NCBI GenBank assembly: GCA_022113835.1
Contig: JAILWY010000019.1
Coordinates: 3,844,001 to 3,908,000, forward strand
Length of the DNA: 64,000 nt
Reading direction: 5' to 3'
From: Atopsyche davidsoni
Taxonomy: Eukaryota > Arthropoda > Insecta > Trichoptera > Hydrobiosidae
In this document: piece by piece, positions 27,401 through 41,800 of the stretch
Layout of the letters: the number at the start of each line of letters is the position of its first letter
Numbering within the stretch: the first letter of the stretch is position 1
Notes under the pieces: model-generated
Told to the model about the DNA's origin: nothing
Database searches by the model: none
Seen by the model: the letters and a program-made list of their open reading frames with translations, nothing else
Program-made: the position numbers and the translations under genes

Positions 27401-29845
27401 GACCATCAAACTTCCCCAAGTTCCCTAAAATTACACGTGCCTTCGTCGGACGAATCGATCAGTATATAAATTCCAATCCCTTTGTTGATTGGTAATTTTA
27501 ATTTGCAATAAGCCAAGGTGTTTTTTTTTATTTTTACTATTTTTTTTTTGGTAAAGAAATTGCTATTAGGTAATTACCATTCGGTTATAAAATTTATGAA
27601 TCATTGATTCTTTTAAAACATCAAATATTTAAAAATATATATAAATTTTTAAAAATAATTGTCACCTGACTCGTGGATACCTCTTGACAAATTCAATTTT
27701 TGAAGTTATCTTGGGTATAATTTCATAATAAATGTGATTTATCATCAAATGCCGTCAGCAATTATTTTATATATTTTATGCATTTCTTTTCACTGTTATT
27801 TACAGTAATTAAGATAATTGACATTTGAGTACATTTATTGATTGATCAATGAATTAACAACAGCATTTCAAGCCATACTCCATATTATTTTAATTCGAAA
27901 TAAATTAATTGGTGAAAATTGTAATTTTTCGATACAATGCATTGGTCTATATATTGATTACGTTATAAAAACAGCGAAGTACTTAACAATATATTTATTT
28001 TTAAAACATTAAAAGTATTTGTTACCAATGTAATTTTATGATTACATTACTTTAATTAAATTTTAATTACGTTTTTGCCTGTTTCATTTTATTAGATTAT
28101 TGTGTTTTTTTATTACATATTTTTTTATAATTATTTACGTTTTCTTCCAACATGAGCAATGTTTGTTTCTAAGATAACAATTGTTACTTAAAATCGAATA
28201 TTGAAAAATTATGTTATTAGCTAACAACATCAATTAAATTATATTATTAAATACGTCATATCTATTTTTATTACACGAAACATATTGAAAAATGTATGAA
28301 TACTTTTTTTTACCTTTTAGCTAGAAATTTTAAAATAGCAATAAATTTATTTTGTTGAAAACACACACAGATACATTTTAAGACAGACAAAGTACAAATT
28401 AAATCTTTCTTTTAAACTATTCAATATTCAATGTAGTATTTTTTTTAATAATTGTATCAAAATTTTAAAACAACGTTTACGTTCATTAAATTATAATACT
28501 GAAGTAAAAAGGTGATAAAAATATTAAAAAGAATGATGGGAAATCCCTGACATCCTTGTGGTATAATAATAAGGTTAGGTTAGCGATAAATCTTCAACGG
28601 GGGTTCAAGGGCTCTTTTATTCAAGTTATCTCTATGTTGACATTATTGAGTGCGAATGAATATTAATCGACAGGGCTGCGCGTAACACAGTTTAACGGAC
28701 AGGGGTGCGTTAAAACAAACTTTCTAAGAAGTAACCATAACACTTGTGCCTGATTAAAAAACTTTGGCCGGACGTCCGGTGCGGTGGGGGGGAGGGGGGA
28801 GGTTCTCGGGGGATGTTATAAACGTGGAAGGGGCTGACGGATCCGCAGAAAGCGGCAAATCGCGTCACAGTCTGTCCAAGCATTAGTCAGTACATGGATT
28901 CATCAGATGCAGACCCAAACTCTTGAAACTATTTCAGTCGAGAAATCTACCCGATTGTGATCAAATATTTGCTCCGTGGATATATCCATAACACCACAAA
29001 ACGACACCAATAATACGCAGATCATAATCATATCTAATGATTTTCTTGGTCCGTGATTTTTTTCGATTATTCATATTTTAATTTAAATTTTGAAAATTAG
29101 ATGTTTACTTATTTATTCAGCCGTTAAACTAAAAATTAAAAAATAATTTTTGGTTGTCCATATTCGAGTGAAATCTGGGGAGAAATGAAATTGAATCTTT
29201 CGTAAAAACAATTTTTTTTAAATGTTACCTCCAATGGCGATATATATACACAGTCATTGAACGCACACAATGAATTAAATTTAATCAAACATTCGAAGCA
29301 AAAGATCAATTTTAGATTGCTACTTTTTATCGGGTTCAACAAAAAAAAATTATTTACTTAAGCTCTAATTTCATTTATTTGTTTTTTTATTTTAAGTAAA
29401 TTCTTCGAACGTCTGATTTTAAAGCATACCTCATAAAATAAAACCAATAGCGGCTATCAACTCGTGAACCTTACTCTTTTGGAGTACATTAAAATGCAAC
29501 GTTCCTTTATTTACAGAAAGCTGCGGCTTCAGCGCTGATCCACTGCTATTTTATATAAAATTAAGCTCTTAAACCCTTGAGTCAAAGAGAAAAACTTACA
29601 ATCTATTTCCATCTGGCTACAAGCTTATTGAGTACTTGCTGTATTGAAAGCTCGCGCATAATTCTACATTAACGGTGAAGAGTATTTACTTTGATTTGCG
29701 AGCTTTGTTCGTCAGAAACCAGAGATAATTCTATGAAAGTAATTTGTAAAACGCAGGTATGCTAGATCTTTCAATTTAAATTAAATCGTATTGTAAAAAC
29801 GGAACACCAAACTCTCGTATTTGCGTTTTATCTGTAACGTTTCAA

Positions 29846-29880
<35 letters not shown>

Positions 29881-32800
29881 TATTTTTTTAATTAATTCTT
29901 ATTTAAAGACTACAATGAAGTTTACAAAAATATATACATATATATATATATATCGGTGGTATGCGGTGTATGCATACAAGCAAAAAAACAGTGAATTGAC
30001 TTTGTGAGCTATCAAAATATTGCATGTTACTTTATAATATATCTTACTAATATGATTAGGCATATTTTTTCACATATTGCAAATGATTCAAAGAAACTCT
30101 CAGAAAAATATCATTGTGACTTGTGTAGGATTTTAACCTACATCTCCAAGCTTACATGACCGGTGTACTGACCCTTGTACTAACGAGTTACCTCTGTAAA
30201 TCGAGAATTTTCAACAATCATAATCTACACACGAACCAGTGTGCCCAGCCCAATCAATATTAATATAAGCCTGTAAAGGTAATTAAAACGCACTCGATTG
30301 ACGTTCAATCCACAAAATAGACATATTATAATATATATCAGTATTCATCAACGGTGATTTTGAAAAATATTCACTTGTTATATATGCTTTTCTGCTTGTT
30401 TGAACCGTGAAGATCGTCTCACAGAAAGTACGACTTAGCCTTTACAGGTTTTATTGATTGATAATTAATTAAGTACATTTTTTAAAATATTGAAAATTGA
30501 TTAAAGAAACTCTCAGAAAAGTATCATCGTGATTTGTGTGGGATTTGAACCCACATCCCCAAGCTTACATGGCCGGTGCATTCAAATCACGATGATATTT
30601 TTCTGAGAGTTTCTTTAATCAATTTTCAATATTTGTATAAATGTACTTATTCATTATTAATCGAAAAATATATTTATATTGTGACGTTTCCCCTATCTCT
30701 AAGGACTAAACCTAGGAGGCTAGAGATACGCACTCGAGTCTTTATCGATTTCTAGTGAAGCTAAGAAATCGATAAAGATATCTTCAAATATACAATATAT
30801 TAACCTGTGGAGATGAACATAGTTTATCACAATATGCAAGCAGTCATTTTTTTTTTAAAGTGAGTCTTCGCCAGGTTACCCCACCGCCTCTGCAATGTGG
30901 TTATCATGTCCGATCGCGTGTATCGGGGTGCTTGAAAACCCGCGGCTCCGGGCCACGCCAGGTAGGACGTGTACTTGTGTGATTACCAGGGCATCCATCT
31001 TATCGCCTCGAGATTTGCGGAGACAATTTTTCAGGGCGCGCATAAACAGAGGCCAGAGTTCAACAAGGGTGACAACGCCCACGCATTGGCGGGTTTTACT
31101 GCTCCGGGTTTTTACGAGTGCCGGTTTTAGTGCCGAGTATAAACCCAGTCCCGTCCCCGACTAAGTCCAACCCTGTCATAACTTTGACGAGTGGAAGTAC
31201 CGATCTGCGGTCCGGGATCTACTCCTGTTTTAGAATCCTTTTATGATTTTTTTTATATTGTTGATTATTCACGTCTATTCATATTTTGTCAACATTTTCT
31301 AGACGCGTCTTGTTCTAGCGTCGCTACAATAACGCCATTAATCCTGCGCCTCGGATTCAGTCACAAAAGCAAACTCTTATACCCACAAAAGAAGAGTAAA
31401 AAAAAACTAACAGGTAAAAGTCATAGACTGTCAATAGTCAATATTGAATAATATTGAATCTGAATTATAAAAGAGGATTAATTTATTTTTTTATCGATAC
31501 GCCAATTATTTGCGTTGTTTTATAAACAACACTTTGCTTTATTTTTGAGTCGTTTAAACTTAAAATTTTTGTTCGCTTTTTATGTGATTTGTTTAGTCTA
31601 GTGCAAGGCAATATTATCCGAGAATAAAAAAATTATAAATGAAGCTCGGTTGAGAAAGATTTTAAATTTTTTCTCTAAATAAAATACTACTAACGAAATA
31701 AGAAAGAGAATTATTTCATCTGTGTTAGCAATTTTAAGTGTAATTTATATTTAAAACTTTACGTTAACGATTAAATAATACTCAAAATATAAGAAAACAA
31801 TTCTTTTAAATTTAGATATCTTACTAATACAATGGTATTGAATTTCTTGAAGCAATGACGGGTCTTGATATGTAGACCTCATTCTTATATTATTATATTG
31901 TACGCATATTCATTATCATGACAAGTATTTTTAATGAACTAAAACTTCAAAATGTCTGCGAGCTTATTGAGATATTTTTTTTAGTTTAAGATAATAGTAT
32001 TTTAAAATATACTCCTAAAGCAAATAGTCAATATTTAACATAACCACACAATATTTTATAGTTCAAATGATATTTGTGTGTATTTAAACTCAAAGCAACA
32101 TATCAAAATTTTATTTGTGTTTGAGTGCAGTCATACGTCGATCACCATGTTTGAATTTGCAGAGGACGAGCCAAAGCTCTGAAAAGGATGTTTAAAATAT
32201 GATATTTTGTTAGCATATTATAGCATTAATAGTTTGTACTGTCGGTTTATATATATATAGCCACATCGATGCCAGAGATAATCCTTCTTCAATTTGCAAG
32301 CTCTTGATGGCATGGATCATCAAGGGGATTTTATTTGTACATTTTCATTATTCTAGATTATATATACTTTATGTTTTCTTCTGTTTATTCGTAAGAAGAC
32401 GCAAACGTATTTAAATTCGTAATCCTTCATTATAAAGTCGACGGTCTTCATTGTATCAAGGAGATGGACTTTTCAAATTTGCATAATATTTTAAATAATC
32501 AACGTATTTTATAATACTCATTTATTATTATAGCGTTTTCATGATACTGTGGACGACGACACATTTTCATTTTGTTTAATGAAGACATTTGATATTTCTG
32601 AAATTAAATGTCTGTTTTTACAAAAAGTTCAATATAGATAACTCATAATTGATATATTTTGTTAAAACCATTTTAAAAATACGCTTTTCTAAAATAGTAA
32701 AAACTATATATGTAAATAAAAACTATAGGTTTGGTTTCCTGTTGTTTTTTTTTTTTAACTTTATTAAAAAATACTCCACAATAACGCAATCTCATAAAAA

Positions 32801-35800
32801 ACACCATTTGCAAATAATAAATACAATTTTGAAGGTTATAAATAAGCTTGAGCACTTTTCTGCTTCATCTCCTCTTGTTTTGATAATTCTCCCTCTTGCT
32901 CGACTCAGGATAGTTTTGAATTAAAAACTTTTTCCGCTGGAAGATAAATTCTGCTTAAATTTAATGGGCAGTGTTGTGTAGTAAAATTACTTTCAAAGTT
33001 TTTTTAACACGAAAGATGCAAACACGAGGAGGTGAAAAATAAACCTGAATTTGTTCTGGCCTAACACCAAAGCCAGCTGGATGTTTTGAGAAGCCAGAAC
33101 GATGAATAGATTTTTATAAATTTAAATGAAACATGTTTTGAAAATTTTATCGAAAAAATTAACCTGTATTGGATTTTAACGGATGATTACTGCTAAAATA
33201 TTCATTTTGCTTAAGCACGCCAAAAAATACTGAACTCTGTAATCTTTTATACCTGCTAAAAAAATTCTTAATTAAGAGTCATTAAATGTCAAAAAAAATA
33301 TCTTAAACTTTTATTTGTGCTAATAAATGAAATATAAACTTTAATACTCTTTCAAACAGGCTTTAATCATGTATTATTGCTTTCCTAATCTTATGAAAGC
33401 ATTGAGTCTTAAAAAGCTGCGTTACCGGCTAATCTCATCTTACCAGAACATTAAATCGTCCAATCGGCTTTCGGGTATTGTAGATTCCGGAAACGGAAGA
33501 GAACAGTAAAGTTTGAGATAACAGAGCTCAATATTATTGAATTGACTTTTTTAACGCAAAACTCGTTAATTCCTCTGGCGCCTGAAATATTTTTGAAGAA
33601 CGTATTTTTTTCTGATTTATTAAACAGAAAACAGAGCATCTAAACTACTGACAAACTTTACTTTCTTCCAACTTAGAATTATCTTAACATCTTCGGCCGG
33701 CAAATACCAATACATATCGCTATTTAGAATTCAATCACGAATAAACGTTTAATGTTTATGAATAAAGCTTAAATTAAAACTATCGAATTAAATTTTATTA
33801 ATTATACGAAAAAAAAAAAAACGAGACATTTGCTATAGATGCAAGTAAAATATTAAAATTTATTTTCAGCTATCAAATGTATTTTTACTCAAAGCGATTC
33901 GCTAATTTTTATTATCATAACAAAACGTTAGATGTGAGAAATGGTTACATACATTTTTAATTCATATTCCAAAGTCGATCTATGTATTCGATGTTAAGTT
34001 AACGTTTTTATGGCCGAAAATATATTTCATTACACCCAATGTCGTTGCTCTAACTTGACATCAAACATAATTGGTTTATCTAATACTACTCTCAGATAAG
34101 TTTTCTACACCATAGATCGATATTTCATAAAGTCTTATTATTTCATATTTTTTGGAGTATTACAAATTAAACAACACTTCAACAAATACAAAAGTAATAT
34201 GGTAACCCTCGTTCAAACAACTAACTTGGTTAGTCAATCAATTTAATAGTTTCTTCCCCAGGCGTCTAACTTCAAATAATAATCCATAAATATTATGATT
34301 CATTTTTTTTAGTTTACAAACATATATTCTATTATCAGTAGATTCACGAAACACTTCATGTAAAAATTAAGATACATCAATTAATTATATAAAAAGAAGT
34401 CTTAAATAAATACAAGCTATTTTACTTTATACTATAAGTATATATATTTTTTGATATATACTAAATTAGTCTTTTTTTAGCTGGAAAATTGAATTGAGTT
34501 TGGTATTATTTTTATGTATATTTTGTTAGTAGAATTCAGTTCTTCGCAACAAAAACATTCAATATTCTAACTGAATGTTGATTGTTCAAAATTTATTTAC
34601 TTAATATACATGTAATTATATTCTCTCTTACAGAAAAAGCACTTCAACTAAAATAACGAGCTTTTACCGAACACTTAAAGATGCTGAGATTTCTCATCCC
34701 AGGTTTTAAGCCTCTTGATATTAAATCGCTACAGCTTTTGGTCAAAGTCAATTATTAACATAATATACAAATTCATGTAAAATGCTAAAAGAAAAAATGT
34801 TATATAAACGTAATTTTCATTATCATTATTTTTCAAATATAAAAACTCACAAAATTACTAGTCTGGCATATTCAATCATTCTCAGATATTGAATATATAT
34901 AAAATATATATATATATATATATTGAGGTATTGTTTCACCGAATAAGAATTCTTGGATCCTACTTAGTAGAGAAAGTTAACAAATGCATTCCTGTTATGT
35001 TTCTGTTATTCTTGTTACCTGTCAGGCGTATCATACTAATAGCAGTTGCAATTGGCTTTTTTAAAACTCCATGGTAATGCAGTACATATAAATTTATTAC
35101 CAACCCTTTTATTTTTATTTTCAAAGTCATAAACAACCTTCCTTATATAATAAATGCTATATATCAATATCAATTTATAATTCAAAACTATTATTTTAAT
35201 ATAAACATCAATTACATGAACCAATATTTTGTATTGTATTTTTTTCCCTCTAAATAAATCATAGAGTTAAAAACAGGAACTTAACATAATCATTAAAAAA
35301 ATATCACTATACAATATTATAATACTCAAATTGATATTATAATCGAAGATCTAAAGCGAAAATGTTAGATACTGACTGATTTTGTCGTAACACGTGTGCT
35401 TTTTTTTTTGCCGCATTACTCTTTTCTAGAACACAAGTCCCTTGACACATTAAATAGCATTACGTTAGCCACACACGACTCATACGTTATTTTATATGAT
35501 AAATAATGGCATAAACGTTTATGTGAAATTTCGATGTGGCTAATATTCAATATACTTAAATTATCAGGACATGAATGCCATCGAGCGCGAGTGATACGTC
35601 ATCGTTTAAAATTTACAAGCAGTACAAGCGCGGTGGCGGTGTCGCGGCCGTCCATATTTTTGGGAATATTCGGAAGTGCCTCTCGGGAGACGGCTGGCGT
35701 GTAGTACAACAGATGTCGCATAAAAGTGTCGACAGGTCCTCCGTGTATTGCCCCCCGCCCTTACGCCACCCCCGCCCTTAAGCCACCCCCGGCCCGGGGG

Positions 35801-38800
35801 CTCGGCGCCGCTCCTTGAAAGTGAATAATCGCAAGTCCGCGGCGGCCGCACAGTGTGCCGCTCCGTGGAGCGTTTATGCACATCGACGATATGACCATAA
35901 TTTTTACGCAGGTATTTTAAAGATTTACCGCTGAAAATACGACGAATCTGTTAAAAGCTCCGATGTATAATTATTTTAAAAAAAATTACGAATGCCAGGT
36001 TTATAATACAGCGGGAATTTTATAACTCGAATTTCAATATAATCATAATTTGTACGCAGGTATTTTAAAGATTTACCGCTGAAAATACGACGAATCTGTT
36101 AAAAGCTCCGATGTATAATTATTTTTAAAAAAAAAAACCAATGCCAGGTTTATAATACAGCGGGAATTCGATAACTCGAATTTCAATATAATCATAATTT
36201 GTACGCAGGTATTTTAAAGATTTACCGCTGAAAATACGATGAATCTTTTTAAAAGCTCCGATGTATAATTATTTTAAAAAAAAAAACCAATGCCAGGTTC
36301 ATAATACGGCGGGAATTTGATAACTCGAATTTCAAGGGAATTACTAAAAATTTAGAGTTAATGAGTGATTGAATTTGAAGACGATATAACCATAATTTGT
36401 ACGCAGGTATTTTAAAGATTTACCGCTGAAAAAAACTGAACTAGATAACTCGAATTTCAAGGGAAATGCTGAAAATTTTGAGTTAATGAGTAATTGAATT
36501 TGAAGACGATATAACCATAATTTGTACGCAGGTATTTTAAAGATTTAACTCTGAAAATACGACGAATCTGTTAAAAGCTCCGATGTATAATTATAAAAAA
36601 TAAAAAAAAACCAATGCCAGGTTTATAATACAGCGGGAATTCGATAACTCGAATTTCAAGGGAATTACTAAAAATTTAGAGTTAATGAGTAATTGAATTT
36701 GAAGACGATATAATCATAATTTGTACGCAGGTATTTTAAAGATTTACCGCTGAAAATACGACGAATCTGTTAAAAGCTCCGATGTATAATTATTTAAAAA
36801 AAAAAAAAACAATGCCAGGTTTATAATACAGCGGGAATTTGATAACTCGAATTTCAAGGGAATTACTAAAAATTTTAGAGTTAATGAGTTATTGAATTTG
36901 AAGACGATATAATCATAATTTCTACGCAGGTATTTTGAAGATTTAACTCTGAAAATACGACGAATCTGTTAAAAGCTCCGATGTATAATTATTTTTAAAA
37001 AAAAACCAATGCCAGGTTTATAATACAGCGGGAATTTGATAACTCGAATTTCAAGGAAATTACTAAAAATTTAGAGTTAGTGAGTAATTGAATTTGAAGA
37101 CGATATAACCATAATTTGTACGCAGGTATTTTAAAGATTTACCGCTGAAAATACGATGAATCTTTTAAAAGCTCCGATGTATAATTATAAAAAAAATAAT
37201 AAAACCAATGCCGTGTTTATAATACAGCGGGAATTTGATAACTCGAATGAGTTAATTGAATTTGAAGGCACAAATTCTAAGTATATTTTTCGAACTATAT
37301 ATAAATATGTACTGTCATATGTACTGGGAATGGAATTTTTTTTTCGTCTTACTGAGGATTTCCACGTTTTATCGAAATTCTACTGTATTAATTTTTTTGT
37401 GATAAAATATTTAGACACGTGCTTAGATGCTGTAATTACTGCAGTGTCTATTTTAATCAACCCCAATTTTAACGTCATTATTTTGAACAAGCGAAGTAAT
37501 AATTTCGGTTCGTTGTTTACGGCTTCACGCAGTTCCATTTGCTAACCGGAAGTTTTAACTCAATTTCCTGAAAATATTGTATCAAACACTATGAAATTTC
37601 GCGTGGTCCCTCAATACGGCTAACTACAATTTAATTTAAAACAGGCCATGGCGCTGCAAAACTTTGCCGGCAATGAGCCATACAATGCCCACGTGTATGG
37701 TAAAATTGCTTTCGTGTTGAGATTGAATTAATCGCGTCCTTTCGGTGGGTTTGATAGATTCATGCAAAATAAACAATTAATATTTTGAATAAAAATACTT
37801 GAGTGAGTTTCCACATTTTTGTTTTTATTAGTGACCGGTTTCGCCAACCTTTCACGTTGGCATTATCAAACAGAGTCACCGGTCACTAATAAAAACAAAA
37901 ATGTGGAAAATCACTCAAGTATTTTTATTCAAAATATTAAAATGGAATTCCACCAAGTACTCTCTGTCAAAAATATTGAATTTCTTAAATAAACAATTAA
38001 TTGAATAAATGAAATCAAAAGAATCCAGTCGCTTATTTTGTACACTAATCATTTGGGAACATTATTCTCTATTTATATAAATATAATTAGCTTTTCATTC
38101 AAACCTTTGAACCTATCTACGTGTAACATCAACTTTTTGATAAAAATATATACGAATTGCTTTGTTTAATTTCATGTAAATTAAATTAATACTATTTTGC
38201 AAATTACTACAGGCGTATTATCATTAAAATATAACTAGTTTCAGCGGTATAAAATGTATGTAATGGGTAATATACAAACTGTTTCATCTTGTAGCACCTT
38301 TGATGATCCAAAATCTCACGTAGACGTCGTCGATGTGATGTGATTTTCATTCAAACATTGGCTCTGGTTTGTTCTTATGGATTTTTCCTCCATCGATATT
38401 TCATGCATATCACAGGTACATTGAGTAAACTGAGTTCGAAAAAAATGTAGCTACAGCCAACGCAAAATATGGACACTAGAGAAACTAAACGCCGACATGA
38501 TTCAAATAATCTATAATATGAAATGTTTTATAAAATATATTTTTTTTAAAAATCTTTATTTTTAATAAATCAAAAGTCCGTCTAATTTCTACAGTGCGAT
38601 TCACACTTTGATTTTGAAAAAACCGTGACATTCTCGTTATTGTGATTGTGTTAATTCCGATCTCAAATTATGGCAGCGAATTTGATTAAAAATTCAATTA
38701 GTTTACAAACGCCCGGTAGTTCTGCCATACGGAGCGGGCGAGCGCGCATCTGCCGCGGAAGCCGGTACCGGGTGTTCGCAATGTGAGTTGCACTCGCCGG

Positions 38801-41800
38801 GAAAACTTTTGCCATGCATCGGAAACGAACCCGAGCAATGACAAAGTGCTGTATGGTTTGGAAAAGTTAAATAAATTTATTAAATTAAAACTTCCTCCGC
38901 GAAATTGGCACCATTGAAAACTGTTTCAATTTTATACTAACCATTTATATTCTCTTGACCCGAATGAAGCTATCAAATATATAATGCGTACAATTTTTAG
39001 AATAAAAATAATACTTAAATTTGATTGAAACTAGCAAATCTGATATACTATATATTTAACAACAAATTAATAATTCATATGGTTGATATTCTGAATTGCA
39101 ATCAACTTCATGTGTGATGAAATTTAAAAACATACAGCTTACAGATTTGAATTTTGATGTTTTTATAAATTAAAAAAAAAAACTTAACAAAGCTCTCTAA
39201 TTGTTTTTTTTGTACATATAGTACATATGCCCAATATATTTGTATACTGAGCAATATGTATATTGTTTCTACTATCGTTTCAAAACACAAGCTACGAACA
39301 AATAACTACGTGATGTAAAGTTTGAAAACAATAACATAAAATATCATTTTGAAATAAAAAAAACATATGCGTTATTTTACAGTTTAATTATGGCGACGTC
39401 CTTCTATTTAAATCTACTCCAAAAGTATGAAGAAAATTGACATAAAAACACCGGAAAAAGAAGCAATACTTATTTGCCACTTTGTTGGAGGAGTTGCGAT
39501 GAGACATTTGATTTTATTAATCTGAGAATGGATTTCAGCTAGTGTTATTTGAAAATACTTCTGACATACACACAAAGCCTAAGTTGGCAATTTTTAAAAA
39601 AAAAATTATTTACGAGTACCCAAGGAATAGTTTGTACTATGTAAAAAAATCAATTCGTTTTTGGCACTTGATTTGACATAAACTTCTATCAAAGCACACT
39701 CAATTTAACAACATATGACCCGATTCGTTCAGCACACACTTATGAAAGCTTCCTGAGCTTTTTGTGCTAAGTCGACCGTCTCACATAAACAAGTATATAT
39801 AAGACTTTATTTATATTAAAATATATATTTTTTAATGTTTTCTAATGCATCAAAGGTAATATCAGCTTTAAGGATACTATATTTTTGAATGCGCATCTTC
39901 CCTTGCTGTTGAATCCTTCTGCTGACAGCGCTGCTTAGCGACGCTAAAAGGAACTACATATCCAAGATGGCTGACAAAAAATGGCGGCAAGGAGCATGAC
40001 GAGCGGCCTGTCATTTTTCATTAATCAATTATTGTTTCTTTTGTTTTCTTTTTGCTGGGTTTTTCCCCGGCCGACTCTCTTTATGGTACCCTCTGTCGTT
40101 TTTAGTATATTGTTCGAGACTTATTATCTCTCTTCGTTCGGCGGAGAGAAATGACGAAATAGGTCAAAAAAGGCAACTTTTTTCTAGGCAAACAACTCTG
40201 GTTTTGATAATGTTAAATTCGGCGTACAACCAAATACCATCGCATTTGAAACACTATTTTGTCAATAATTAACTATAAAATATATTTTACAAAATATGTA
40301 AAAAAAAATGTTTTTTTTTTTATTTAAGATCGACCAGACTAGATATTCTACATTTCATAAGATAGACTTCTCAAAGCTGCCACTACAACATTTCAACTGA
40401 AACAAAAGTCTTTGCAAAATAATAGAGCGTAAAATGAGTTTAGGACAAATAGAAGAGAGGTTCTCAAAAAGATGCGAGGTGTATTAATTATCTCAGGATC
40501 GTAAAATAACGACAAGCCCGGTGTCCACAACGTCTAAAACTACTGTTCCATCAAAAAGTAGTAGAATAGTTATTATTTAATTTACCTCAGTTTTTGTGGA
40601 AAAAAATGCGTTCCTTTCATAATTCACACAAAAAAACTTTTTTTTTTCATTTAAAAATGGATGCTGCACACAATAACGTGCCCCATGCATTCAAGTCCTG
40701 TTGAGATCTCAGTGCTCTTTTGGAAATCAACATTGATTGTGCAACGTGTGCACGGACGTACACGTAGGAGCACGAAAGGAAGCTTTGATCTCTAAAAGCT
40801 TCTCTTTAATGAAATGTCTCTATTCTTTCAATTCTTTTATCCATCAAACTTATATTCCGCGCCCTGTTTGACGACAAGGCCTGGATTTATTGAAGATGGA
40901 ATCTCCGCGGAGGACTTGTTTTCTGAGAGTCGAAACTGTAATTGTTTTTGTTAAAATAAAATAATTTATACACACCATCACGGGAGACGTTCATTGCTGT
41001 TGTGTTAAATTTGGCATTCGTAAACTTTTAGTAATATCCGTGAAATATATTTTCAAGGATTCGATGTTATTGGGGAGGCTGGTGACCTCATTCTTTGGGA
41101 GAATATCAAAAGCCGCCTTCGCAGTCTCTTGCCAGTTTTGGTAACGAAAAACAGAATCTTCACTCCTCTCAAGGCATCGGCTTCAAAATCTCACCAAAGG
41201 TCTCCATGAGATTGTCATGGCAGCCAAGCTGATCGTATTTTAAGAGTTTGAAGTACATTTAACCATTTCTTTTTCTTCTGGTGCTTCTCCTCATAGAAGG
41301 TTGTTAACCATTTCATCTAATGTAACCACGTAAATTTCCTCGAAATAAACGAAACAATTTCATTCAGCAAAATCAGCATTTTTATCATAAGCTACATAAG
41401 CTAACACTATTTTACAAATATGAAGCAGAACCGATAAAAACCTTTTAGCTTTAAGATTTAAGCTTTTATTTTTTTTATTTCGTGAATGATCCTTCAATAG
41501 TACGAAACCACTCCATCGAATTATTTACCATAAATAATTTGTCATAATATCGATGTCATGTTTGATTATTTATTGAAATAAACAAATTTAGGGTACTTAA
41601 AAACAAAAATAGATGTTTGCAGTAAACCGTTTTTATATTTCTTGTATAATTGCAAAACAGTATGGATATATTAAATTCTGCTTAAAAGAAAACCTTTGCT
41701 TGTTTCTTAACCCGACCTCGAAGCAACTGCGATTAAAGTACATTTTTATACGAAAACAAGTCTAAGAGAAAGATTTGTTTTAAGTTCTAGGTATTTTTTA

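Noticed and set aside
27199..27495. Open frame of 98 codons
   Set aside because: No family motif; an overlapping open frame on the other strand shows that the region is simply stop-poor.
35606..35881. Minus-strand open frame of 91 codons in the CpG island
   Set aside because: Arg/Gly/Pro-rich low-complexity product expected from GC-rich DNA; it includes the 17 bp tandem repeat.
35896..37270. CRISPR-like array
   Set aside because: Units of 125-199 bp are continuous satellite repeats without unique spacers, in a eukaryotic intron.
37156..37545. Open frame of 129 codons at the end of the satellite
   Set aside because: Its start lies in a satellite unit, and the rest is Phe/Asn/Ile-rich as AT-rich intron would give.
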